Assembly: GCF_963966145.1 (NCBI RefSeq)
Contig: NC_091048.1
Coordinates: forward strand, 558,001 to 622,000
DNA length: 64,000 nt
Source: Tenebrio molitor
Taxonomy: Eukaryota > Arthropoda > Insecta > Coleoptera > Tenebrionidae
Reading direction: 5' to 3'
The number at the start of each line of letters is the position of its first letter. Positions within the stretch are counted from its first letter, which is position 1. Shown in pieces: positions 34,310 to 45,581 of this stretch. The notes under the pieces were generated by a model. The model had not been told where the DNA came from, searched no databases, and was given only the letters and a program-made list of their open reading frames with translations. The position numbers and the translations under genes were made by a program.

Positions 34310-35504
34310 TCGTGTTTTCCAGTAAACTGAATAAATTATTGTAGGTATATTAACACTGTATAACAGTAATTTCATTCATCTCAGAAAGATTTCTCAGTTA
34401 TTCTAATAATGTTCACATCGGTTTAATGACTCGACCATTCACACCGAATTTAGAAGTAAGAAAAATGTAGGTACTTTTGAAAAAAGAATGTCCGTTATAA
34501 AAGTTTTTAATAAATACAGACCATTACTTCTTGGCAACCTCCGTTATAAGCGATGACTTTTTTAAATAAATTGAGTAAAAATGTATAATATTTGGAGAGT
34601 TAACTTAACTTAACGATAAACGTTCGCCAAAAATAATTTAGGAAAAAAATCCGAAACAAAAAGTAATGCTCGGACGTGATAACGTTAATTTTGATCGACT
34701 TGATTACATTTTGAAATTTTGTCTAAAGGTATAGTTTCACTAAATTTCAAAAGACTTCAGAACTGATTCTGATATATTTATTGCTTTGGGAAGGTGATAG
34801 TTTCTGGTCTCTCTTTACTTTGTTAACTGTCACTCGGTGGTGGATTGTGCTGAACAAGTATGACATTTTTCTTCTTTTCGCCTTGATAAATAATCATGCT
34901 GCAGGATTTTTCCCTGAGAACGACAAGCAAGTGCAATTTTGCCTTAAATTTTTCGATCTCATCATTCCTCTTTAAACTTCGACCAACAATGTCTTTTCAT
35001 GTTGCAATTTTCTATCCGTTGAAGTGCATAAATTAGCAGTTGCTACATTTCTTTCTTGGTTAAACATGAGTCCTTGAAAAAAGTACTCGCTAGAACACTG
35101 TTTTTTAGGTGTCGTCTAGGTCAATATTCGTCCTGGCAAATTTTCTTGTTGGTTTGTATTTATGGTACTAATTTTCGAAACAGCACCATCGTTGCTCTCT
35201 TCGTCGTCACGAGAAATTCCTGATTCTCCTGAAATTTCCGGAAGATGTGCGCCATTGCTGCACTAGATGAATATACTCATATTGTGAAACAAAAAGAAGA
35301 GCGACAAAGTCAAGTTCCACCCTGCAGAGATTTGTACGCAACTTGCTGAAGTTTGATACACTTCTACACAAACAAATGAAGTAAAGAAGTCACTCTTTGT
35401 TGTCAAGGTCATTGTGTCAGGAAAAGGGAGTTAAAACTTAGGAGTTCGGTGTTTTAGATCCCCTTCCGTAATTTTAGTGTTAAATACTGCTACTGAAATA
35501 GATC
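34310..35504. other. unassigned stretch
   Basis: AT-rich; no gene, TIR or repeated family recognised. Confidence 0.4.
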
Positions 35505-35821
35505 TAAAGTCCATTCAAAAATCAAAAAACCACCACCTGTTGCGTTAGTTTGGTAAAATTTAAAAAACCCTAGGTAGATATTTTTTCATACTATGTTGGT
35601 AACTATAAATTATGACATTTATTTGATTCAAAATAAAATTCAGTTGCTTTGAATTTCGTTCATATTGTTTTATTAGCAGCACGTTTCATTTATTTATTGA
35701 TTCTTATTATTTTTACTTAAACACGCCTAGAAAAACAACACTTAATAAATATTTAACCTCAAAATTACAAGTTTCACCAAATTGCGATGTTGGTGGTTTT
35801 TTGATTTTTGAATGGACTTTA
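35505..35821. mobile_element. MITE family B, copy 2 (317 bp)
   Basis: Termini taaagtccattcaaaaatca and tgatttttgaatggacttta, TA at the ends, ccaccacctgttg just inside the left terminus and a diverged bounded interior. Confidence 0.82.
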
Positions 35822-38645
35822 TGTACTTAAATTCTCTCGGAAAAAATTAATAAACATTTAATTTAAATCAACAAATCTCATTCAGTTTAAAACTAAGACT
35901 GAACAATAAATTTATTGGGTGGTGCGTTAATTTCAAGGCGACATTTTTATAAATGTCGTAACTTTTATACAGAAAAATGTCAAATTTAAAAATAAATTTT
36001 AAACGTGTTTAGTTATTTATTTACTATAAATATACCTCCTAAATTATGTAATCATTTTAAAGAAAAAAATAAAATTTGCTTTTTTTATGAAAGAAAATCA
36101 ATGTAATATTATTAATGGTTAACTGGCTATTTACATCTTTTAATCTATTTTACTTCCTTCACTAGCATCCATGCGGATCCTGGTTAATAATGACTAGATT
36201 TTCTTCAGATGGCTTTTTACTCAACAAACTCCTTGTAAATCCGATTCATTATAACAGATTGACAGGCAAACCACTTTGGTTCAATTACCAATAATATTAT
36301 CAAACAGCTATTTGCTGAGTCTTAATTATCTCCTCCACTGTATCAGCAGTGCATCCTTTGGATTTTGGTAACGACCTATGTATGTAGAAGGTAAAAAGAA
36401 AATTTGGTCCGAAAGAGACTTATTCTCTCATACCTTTTCTTTCTAAGTTTCTTATAATATCCTAAGAACAACAAGGTTCTTCCTGTTGGAACAAGGGAAG
36501 AACTTCAGCCAGAAGATGTATTTCTTCTTGTCAAGACAAGTGTCTTCCATTTTCTGTTTCAATGATAAACATATTCTTTATTCTTTCAGAAACATCTCTA
36601 CATCACAACATAACTCCACTATTTGATGAAAGTAGTGGCAAAACTCTTCAACACATAATTTTCCAACTTTTACAACATTATCGATATTCTGTTAGTGTTT
36701 TCCGCGTTATTTGCAGCGATTTCGTTTTTGATTTTGACATTAAGAACCACTGTTTATTTTTGAACACAGTATTGTGACGGCAATTAAATATTTCGCAAAA
36801 CCCGTTTCGCCAAAATTGCGACACATTAGCAAATAAATATTTAAAAAAAAGCCAGACTTTGGGTATATACGGTTTTGCAATATTTATAAATATACGAGGA
36901 TTCCGTCCTTGCTAAAAGGAGTGGTGTATTGGGGCTAACAGTATTTACATGAAAACATTGCTTTCGGCAAAATAAATAAATTTACATAACACGTACGTTG
37001 GTATAAAAAATCGCCACCCACCACCAGGTAGCCTGGAAGTCTGCCGTTGTTCTACGAAAATTATACAATCTTACTGGTATTCCAGCGAGGTGAGGTGGGT
37101 ATGCTAACCGTGGTCTTTTAATTTGGACACTCGCTTGTGAACTGATAAACTGTAGACTCCCAATGGATATTCAAATATTGACGCAGTTGTGGGCTCTTAT
37201 TTGTTCAATTCGTTTAAGAACTTTCACGCTGGAGGAGCGCTAATTATCTTCGGTCCTGTGCCTGTCGATGCCGCGTTTTTCCATCTGCGGTCTCGATATA
37301 AAAAATACGTAATTCGGAAATGGTTTGCGTCAGATTTTTCGCAATCTCCTGGTATATTGTCGAGTATCGGATTGTTTGTGTTTGTGGCGAGTCACTTTTA
37401 CAATACCGGCCGTGTGATATCATTAATTCCATAACATCCTTTCACAAGACATTTTTTTTTGTAAGTCGACAAAGTTCTTCGACATTTTACGGTTGAAAGG
37501 TAATAAACGGAGTTCAGTCACCTCTACCAAAAATAGTAGTGGGATCCGATGAAAAAAAGTCGATTTAGTGTTGTCAGTGGGTTAGTGGACCACGATCTTG
37601 TCTATTCCACATTTCCATGCATATTCCTCTAGTCTGTTTCCTCTCGAAATGCCATTAATAAATTCATTAGAAATATGGTCGGTGCTGAAACGAAAACCAC
37701 CACTGAAGCGACACACTTTTCGAGCCGGTGCTTGTCTCGGGGTGCCCCATGTCCAGATCGGCCGAGATAGATAATGCTAAATACAGGTGGTCGATGTCTT
37801 GCCTTTCCTCGCAAATTTATGGAGCAGATTTGCAGCTAATGATGCCGAGAGTTCAACGTTGGAGTTTTATCTCTTCTTCGTGCCTGTCTATGCGTTTCAC
37901 ATGTCAATTTGTTCCTGTTCGACGGTGAAAAACGGTCGCCTTTAAGGCACACTCGCATCTAACACAATAAAAATCGACGGAACGAGCCTTTCTATAACTC
38001 AAAATGTAGACAACGTGACGTCAATGTCGACACTTTTTCGTTACGATACTGGTTCCGTGCGTACTTGTTCGAAATTTTTTATGATTCTACTTTCTGATTA
38101 TGATACCGAGAAATGGTCACCTTTTAATGGGAAATTTTACAAACTGTGAATACAAACGTGTACACACGATTCTGTTGTACTTTACGACACGCTTAACACA
38201 ACTACTAGTGTTACAAATTACGAAAAAATTATTCTAATGAGAATACAATTCATGTGTCACATGATCCCTTTTCAACGAACTTAATTGGGCGATAATATCA
38301 AATAAAATTACCTATCACCTCATTTTGGTCCATTTCTAACAGAACGATATTTGTTAAATTAAATTAAAAAATTAATCGTTGGAGAGACCTCTCTGATATA
38401 AGGAAGCAATCAATAAGTCGGGCCCAAAAATTACAATTATCAAAAAGCAAAGCAAGTGGCGTCGGTAAGAAATAAAAATGTAACTTTAATGGAAGAAAAT
38501 CTTAATTAAACCCCAAAAACAAACAAAATTTAGCGCAAGTGTTCAAATTGCTCTCCGTCAACCATTTGGCACTGACTGATACGAATGTACACTTCGCTCA
38601 AGGACTTCAGGGGTAATGTGCTCCACTTCAGCGCGAATTCTTTGC
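35822..38645. other. unassigned stretch
   Basis: No gene recognised. About 37180-38050 is more CpG-containing, with overlapping frames in both directions (37189-37434 plus and 37244-37432 minus) that shadow each other. Confidence 0.35.
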
Positions 38646-38649
38646 TGTA

Positions 38650-38802
38650 GCTCATCTTAGTTATTTACGAACCAAGTGCGGGAAGACGATGTTCCCGCAT
38701 TAGCGTATTGTTTTTAAAGCACGAGCGACGAAGGAGCGAGTGCCTTTAATTAATGCGCGAATGAGCGGAAGATGTTTTCACGCAAGTGGCTCGTACAATA
38801 TT
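38650..38802. mobile_element. degenerate palindromic MITE N
   Basis: tacgaaccaagtgcgggaag at the left against the inverse of gcaagtggctcgta at the right, with aaagcacgagcg / gagtgccttt internally. Arms differ considerably; a likely old element. Confidence 0.45.
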
Positions 38803-39087
38803 TTTTGTACGAACATTAAATTAAAATTTTTTGTTTTAATACAGTAAACATAAACGAACATAAAACCAAGTAGGCAGTGACCTTTGGTTATAGAAACAAT
38901 TGCTTCACTTGACATTTCAGTTTTTGCAATAATTTGTGAGTTTTGTTGTATTTGTATTGTATTTTATGTAGAATTTGTAGGAACAATTTTCAACGATTAT
39001 AAATATTTCCCTAATTTTTAATGGAGGAAAATCCAGGGAAGTTGTATTTTATGAACTAAATTTTATTATTATCAAGACCGATTTTTT

Positions 39088-39900
39088 TTAATGCCTTAAA
39101 GGGCCAGTGTTTTTTGCAATTTTTACATTCGAGTCGATCGGGAAAAACTCGTTGCTGATTGAGCGTTGGATGTTGGAAGCGTCACTTCCAAGGCTGTGAG
39201 TACAAAAAATTATTTGGTCTATTAAAATAAACTTTTTTTGGGGTTTTAAATAACCCCAGACAAAAAAATCTAAGAGAGTCAAGTCTGGGGAACGCGGTGG
39301 CCACTCAATTGCTCCTCGACGTCCTATCCACCTTCCAGGAAATGTGCGTCAAGATATTGACGGACAATGATTCCAAAGTGAGAAGGCGCCCCATCTTGTT
39401 GAAACCAAATATCCTGATGTGATCTTCTTCGTGATCATTTGGAAACATTGCTGTCAGAGCTGGCACTAAATCAAACCGCAAAAAGTTCAAATAACGTGCT
39501 GCTGTAAGGTTTCCTTCAAAAATCCAATTAAACGCCGTCCGATTATTCCAATCCAAACATTTAATTTCCCTTGACGTTGACTGTGAGAGTCTTGAATCCA
39601 GTGAGGATTTTCTCCTGACCAATACCTGCAATTGTGACAATGTACTGTCCCATTCAGGCAAAAAGTGGCTTCGTCAGAAAATAGGATATTATTTTAAAAA
39701 TTGGGGTCTTCATCCCTGCGTAACATTAGTTCTTCGCAAAATTGCAAGCTGTGGTCTGGATCATCCTCGTTTAATTCGTGAATCAACTGAACATTAGTGA
39801 CACTACAATGTGGTGCATTCACAATCGACTCTTCAACGTCAACTTCGATGCCAAATTTAAAAAAACACTCTTTATTTTGTGCTTTTTCTGTTGAGTAATT
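39088..39900 (-). pseudogene. decayed Tc1/mariner-superfamily (DUF4817/DDE_3) transposase
   Basis: Reading the minus strand through several frameshifts gives, in order, HELNEDDPDHSLQFCEEL, FSDEATFCLNG with the first catalytic Asp, NCRYWSGENPHWIQDS, then FEGNLTAARYLNFL (118-codon frame 39305-39661), and lastly LLDFFVWGYLKPQKKF (39088-39282). This is most of the catalytic domain of the same family as the relic at 9904-10287. The middle block with the second Asp is badly damaged. Beyond its upstream end, at 39817-39850, is tcacaatcgactcttcaacg, which is also the core of the palindromic MITE at 52065-52244. Confidence 0.8.
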
Positions 39901-39976
39901 TAAACATGAAAGTTTGCACTTTGCATTTTAATATTACGTCGCCAAACCACTGCATAAATAAAACAGTTATAGGTAC

Positions 39977-40184
39977 TTCGTCCAGCGAGAGATTGGGAGA
40001 TTTTAAATTGTAGGCTTGTAACCCATCACTACAAAATGCACTAGAATATATTAATTAGAGCATAATTTCACGGCAAAAATGTTACTGCTTGAAGGATATA
40101 TTTCAAATTTTACGTGCGCTAGGTACTACTTTCTCTGCGTAGAATTTAGTGATTTTTATGTCAACCAATCTCTCGCCGGACAAA
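39977..40184. mobile_element. MITE O (about 208 bp)
   Basis: Left tcgtccagcgagagattggg, right accaatctctcgccggacaa: about 20-bp inverted ends with two or three mismatches. No ORF. Confidence 0.6.
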
Positions 40185-40824
40185 CTATATTTGTGTGACT
40201 AGGGAGGAAAGTCATGTATTCTCTCTCGCGGATGAAGTTTAATGCCCGACGCGTAATCATCCAAGGGAGAGAAGAGGACTTTCCTCCAATGTTATACATA
40301 TAATTTTTTCTGCGACTCACTTTTATTCTCAAAACAAAAATCATTTGTATGATTTTGGATGTTGTTCTAAATTTCATTTAACAAAATACAAGTTATGCGT
40401 CGTTTCCAAGGTAATGCTGCTCTTGTAGTTTGATTTTTTACAAACAATTACAACAAATTAGAGAAAATAAAATTGTCTTCCCTATGGAGAACATTGCCCA
40501 CTTTGGACCCTAATTTGAGGGAGCAAAACTCTACTTTCTACATTATGTCCACGGATTGAGTTACAAAGAGCCAGGATTGACAAAAAAATGTTGAATTTGA
40601 ATTTCATATTTGGGGATTAAGCCCTGCTTGGCTTGAAACTAATTTTAAGTATATTTTCGATTATTTCAAATCAAGAAGGCCTCGCGGTTTAGGTAAAGTA
40701 CGGTGCGATCAAAAATTTAAAAAAATGGCCGTAATTAATACGCTTCAGTTGGCAGCACGTAAAAATACAATAGTAACTGTCATTATTAATTATTGACTAT
40801 TAAAATTTGCTATTATTATACAAT
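40185..40824. other. unassigned stretch
   Basis: The minus frame 40156-40377 overlaps MITE O and is not recognised. No other feature seen. Confidence 0.35.
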
Positions 40825-40953
40825 ATGTTCACTTTAGAGCAAAACATTTTCATTGTGCAGTGTTACTTCAGAAATGGAGAAAGACTTGAGAACGGCGAAT
40901 GGTCCTATTCGACACCTCGAGTTTTTGAGGAATTTCAACAAGTTTCCTGACTT
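40825..40953 (+). pseudogene. N-terminal HTH (DUF4817-like) fragment of a transposase
   Basis: An ATG at 40825 gives MFTLEQNIFIVQCYFRNG, EWSYSTPRVFEEFQQ and then a stop. It resembles the N-terminal DNA-binding domain of the insect Tc3-like transposases whose catalytic parts are seen elsewhere in this window. One base downstream the remnant FPDF is in another frame. Only the first 40 residues survive. Confidence 0.65.
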
Positions 40954-41201
40954 TCAAGGCACTTACCACAATTTGCCTTGATTATTTTGTTTTTCCATAC
41001 CTGAAAAATAACGTGTTCAAAAACAGACCTGGCACAATTCCCAAATTAATGCAAGCACATAATTACTGATAACTGGAACTGCAATTTAATTAATGTCCCG
41101 ACTTTGCGAAGGTCATTTGAAAACATTATGTTTGGAAGCTGAAGACAGACATTTCGAACATTTACTCTAGTAGTAAGAATACGATTGGAACTCCTCATGT
41201 A

Positions 41202-42030
41202 CGAGGTGTGGTTATAAAAAAGATTGAAGCTTCTACAGAAGAACTACGCATGCGCCAAAGTCGTACTACAGATAGATGTTTAGCGTGAAGCCTTCTTTAT
41301 CTAATGCCACCCCTCTCGTATCTGTAGACCAATCAGTCTTTCCGTGGAATTTATTTTTATAAGATTTGTTTTCTTGTTTTGGCGGAAAAATGGTAAGTGC
41401 TGTGATAGAACAACAAATTGTCGTAAAATTCCATTGAATCTTGGTTGTTGACTTACGATCCAGAAACTAAGCGTCAATCCATGCATTAGAAGAGCCCAAC
41501 TTCACCGAGAGTTAGAAAGCTCCAATGAGCAAATCAAAATTTAAAGCGATGATGATTGGTGTTTTTTTTTCGATATTCATGGGATTGTCTACCTTCACTG
41601 GGTTCCTGCAGGTCAAACTATTAATCAATATTACTACCCTGAGGTTCTTGCTCAGCTCCGTGAAGAAATAAGAAAAAAACGACCCGAATTGTGGAATCTC
41701 AATTCATGGGTTTCTTATCATGACCACGCACCGACTCACAGTGCGTTGTCTGTCAAGATGTTTCTAGTCAAACATAACATCCCAGTGTTAGAGCATCCGC
41801 CTTATTCGCCTGATCTGGCACCATGTGACTTTTATCTGTTCCCCAAAGTCAAATCTGCATTAAAAGGAACAAGATTTGAGAGCTTTGAAGCTGTGAAAGA
41901 AAAAGCGGCACGCATCATGAAGGAGCTCACAAAAGAAGACTTCCAGTATTGTTTAGAACAATGGAAAATTCGCATGGAGCGTTATAGTAGGGATAGAGCA
42001 GGGGTGTACTTTTATAAAACCACACTACAC
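41202..42030 (+). mobile_element. degenerate mariner element
   Basis: Left end cgaggtgtggttataaaaa (preceded by TA), right end cttttataaaaccacact: inverted termini of about 20 bp. About 830 bp long, against about 1.3 kb for a full mariner, so internally deleted. Confidence 0.8.
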
Positions 42031-42069
42031 GAACAATATACAATAGTAATGAAGGTTTCGTTGTCTTAG
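41390..42069 (+). pseudogene. mariner transposase relic (DD34D type)
   Basis: Starts MVSAVIEQQIVVKF, then most of the N-terminal HTH is missing. The linker YDPETKRQSMH is followed by a stop, SPTSPRVRK and then, after frameshifts, SKFKAMMI and FDIHGIVYLHWVPAGQTINQ with the first catalytic Asp. From about 41600 the frame is long and intact: RKKRPELWNLNSWVSYHDHA (second Asp), PVLEHPPYSPDLAPCDFYLF (third Asp) and KSALKGTRFE. This is the mariner catalytic signature. One frameshift lies in a T run near 41565. The element's right terminal repeat overlaps the end of the frame. Confidence 0.85.
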
Positions 42070-44258
42070 AAGAGTTGTCAGAAGGTCAGAAGAAGATTTC
42101 TAATAAAGATTTTTTTTTGAACGTGCTGAAGATGTACTCCATTGAGAGAAAACTCAGGTCCTGTACCTCATCCCAAATCATCAGTAAGAGCTGATTCTGT
42201 GAGTTCCTGAAGACTATTACCTAAACGACGATATGACGAAACAAGATAAAAGATTGCAATGAATAAGAAGCAAGAAGACAATTATAAATAACTGGATCAT
42301 TTAATTTAGAGACCTGATCATCTCAATTCCTTATTGGCCAGGAACTAACTAACAAATATCAAATAGGAGTTTAGAAATGTTTAATCTAAAAGTTAACGAA
42401 TTGACACTGAACAAAATGTATGGCGGTTTCAGGTAGCAAACTATTTCGGCGGTTCTGTTTTGACCTTTATTTTAAATCAGCCTAAAAATTGCACTTAATC
42501 AATCAATATACCAACACTTCGACAAAATATCAAAGCACAGACATATTTTTATACATGTGTAAAAAATGTTCTTTCCTATTTTGAAAAAAATGTAGCTGGG
42601 TACATCTAGTTAGAGTACTTGAGATAGTTTAAAAAAATTAGTAACAGTAACCACAAAGTGTAAAACTTATGTAGATAATAATAAGCTGACATTATGGACG
42701 AAGACTTTGAAAAGGGTAGGTACAAATAAGAACAGCACTATCAAAAAGAGGCACATCAATTTTTTGACGTAATAAATTAAGACAAGCGAATCATTTATAG
42801 TCTTCAACATACTTTTACAGTCACTAGTTGTTTTGACCATGGACCCTTTTCCACCTCGGGCTTCGAGGGGAATGCAAAGTGAGAGGTTAGTGTGAGTTCG
42901 AGGTCTAAATAGCTGTCATTGGTGAAGTCCAATACTGAATAAAAACAAACAAATACGAGTAGGTACACACCGCCACAATAGAAATAAAAGTAACGCCAAG
43001 AAAAACTTTGCTCAGGATAAAAAAGGAGCGAACCCGATTCGTGACGGATGCACGCCTTGTCGTTGTGGTTTGTTTACTTATGCTAATTCAGGAAGACTAA
43101 TTAAAATTAATTAAATATGCAATTTGAAGGCATAAATTTAGTGAAAGCTCTGGGGATACCCAGTAGGCAACTAGCATCGCACATTACGACCTTGCAGTTC
43201 AACGAACTCCACCTCGATTAGACCAATCAGCTAATCAAGAAAAAATGTCAAGGAAATTGAGAAAATTTCGAATCCCCACCAGGACAAACACCCTTCCACA
43301 TTTGGAAATTATCGTATTTCGTTTCAATAACAATAATTAACACAACGCGACGGCGGCGGTCGTCGACCTCTTCGGAAGTTTCGTGTGCGGAATTCTGGTT
43401 TGTATTATGAAGGGATGTAAGGGCAAAATTTGTTTGAACGGCTCCATTGCCGTTGACACGCATTTTGGCAACTTTCAAAATGTTTGTCTTTAGTTGGGAG
43501 AAGGAGTGCGAACTGACCCACAAAACGCCGTAAACAAGAGTCGGCGTCTTCGGCACCAAAAAGCGCAATAAAATGTATCAGTAGGTTCGTCATCCCTTAA
43601 CGATGTACGTCTCGAATCGAGTGTTTTAACACGAAATTTCCATCACAAATCATTTGACACAACAAAAAAGAAACTGAACGAAATAGGTAGACCAATATGT
43701 ACTTTGAAAAAATGTGTGGCATAAGTTCCATTCAAAGACTAGAACTACAAAAATAATAAAACTGTATATACCTAAAAAAGAACATTTATAGCCGTTGGCA
43801 ACGTCGTAGTTTAAAATTAAGAAGAGCTTAAAACCTTGATTACAATTATTAAAATCGTACCAACAATTGTTTTTAAGCTTGGTTTAAAAATAAGGAACGT
43901 CGGTGTATGGTCGGTGCAAACGGCCATTAATCTTTTTTTATTTTATTTGTATGTATATGTATTTTAAGATTTTATTTATTTAGGGCAGGAGTCGATGCGG
44001 CAACCGGGAAAACGATAATGTCTACAAACAACAACTAACTTTTAATATTATTTTTATATTGCCGTCAGGTGAAGACACGGGAGTGAATTGGAGAGTGTGT
44101 CAATAAAATGCTAGTTTTGACAATGAAAGCAATCCATCTGGACTCAACAAAACAGTGAAAAATGAGTTTGCTTTAAAAAATGTGAAACATTGACAACAAT
44201 CGAATATTAAATAAACATTCAGGGCCTACTATGGGTGGGGTGGGGTGGTGGGGAGTTA
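42070..44258. other. unassigned stretch
   Basis: No gene recognised. 43000-43650 is somewhat CpG-rich with two overlapping minus frames (43248-43593) that show no known motif. Confidence 0.35.
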
Positions 44259-44260
44259 TA

Positions 44261-44909
44261 CAGGATATTTCACGAGTAATAATGAGCCCGACGGAATTGA
44301 AAATGCAACCCACAATACGTTTCCAAAGTTAACGTGGACATTTGTTTTTTGATTTTAAAAACATGGTTAGCTGTACAGTTTTGCAAATTTTGCCATAAAC
44401 GTCGTTCGTTTGGTTAAATGAAATTGTGAAAAACCGAAGAGTTTTTGGGGGAAATGTCTATTATTGTCTGCATAAACGCGCAACGGCAGAAGCATTTTTA
44501 TTACATTCGCTATAAATCAAAATCATGTCTGTTTTCTCATCGTTAAAATGTCAATTATGGCAAATAAAATTACTGGAAGCAAAGCAACCATGGATTCATA
44601 ATTTCATTTTATAATAATACGATATTTAAAATAGCTACGTTCACTTTGAAAATATCGAGCGATCAAATGAATTATTAATTTGTAATCGAGTCATCCATGG
44701 ATTTGAATCCGTATGTCTTTGCGATTGATACTCGTATGTCGAGATCTAACCTGTGTTTCGTGCTGTAATTATTGTAGCATGGAGTTCAAGTAACGACGTA
44801 CGGTTTCGGATTCATGGATAACTCGATTACAAATTTATTTGGTCGCTCTTTATATTGTGGGTTGCTTTTTCAATTTCGCCGAGCTCATTGTCACTCGTGA
44901 AATACCCTG
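44261..44909. mobile_element. MITE family K, full copy (649 bp) with TA duplication
   Basis: Left caggatatttcacgagtaat, right gtcactcgtgaaataccctg, both continuing through ccgacggaattgaaaatgca-type sequence and cccacaata. TA on both sides. A second inverted repeat lies inside: aatttgtaatcgagtcatcc near 44677 pairs with ggataactcgattacaaatt near 44816. A solo end lies at 22438-22503. Confidence 0.88.
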
Positions 44910-44913
44910 TATA

Positions 44914-45260
44914 CAGGGTTGTTAAAAAATATGGATACAGCTAAATATTTTCAGAACGATATTTCAGAGCTCGTTGAAATTTAGCACACAGTTTTTTTCT
45001 ACCATCATTTATTTTGAAGATACAAAGCTAACTTGATTTTTTTTTATGGCACGGGGGGTCAAATTTAATATCTTTAAAAAGAATATTTTTTTGTGAAATC
45101 AGTGATATAACACATGCATATCTTATTTCAGTTATAAAAAATTATCGAATTAATAAAAGTTCCGCCCTCATGAAGATGTATAGCGTAAAACTGAATTCAC
45201 GTAATTTTCACAAATGGTCTGGAGATCCTGGAGTTTTAATATTCTGATGTATTTCGATTT
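44914..45260. mobile_element. one end of an unnamed TIR element
   Basis: Starts cagggttgttaaaaaatatg directly after the TA that ends family K. The matching other end was not found; family L copy 2 begins at 45270, so it is probably truncated. Confidence 0.4.
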
Positions 45261-45269
45261 CAGCTTGTG

Positions 45270-45579
45270 CAGACTGATTCACATAACATTCCGACCCTAA
45301 CGAAATTTAAATACAGCCAGCAATACGTTTTTCATTCATAACTTGATCCAAAATAATGAATAATTTTAAACTTTTGTCTCATATATCAATATCATATCGA
45401 TTAATTAGCAAAAATTACTTTAGAATTATACAAAAAGGAACTGTCAAGTGATTGTCAATAATGCCAGGAGTGTCCAGATTTCATATCTCGTAAATAGAGG
45501 TATCAAGTTATCACTGAATAATGTATTACTGGCCGCATTTAATTTTCGTTAGGGTTGGAAAGTTATGTGAATCAATCTG
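45270..45579. mobile_element. MITE family L, copy 2 (310 bp)
   Basis: cagactgattcacataacat ... gttatgtgaatcaatctg, TA on the right and TG on the left. Shares gtcaagtgattgtcaataat and the ccagcaatacg block with copy 1, inverted relative to it. Confidence 0.88.
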
Positions 45580-45581
45580 TA

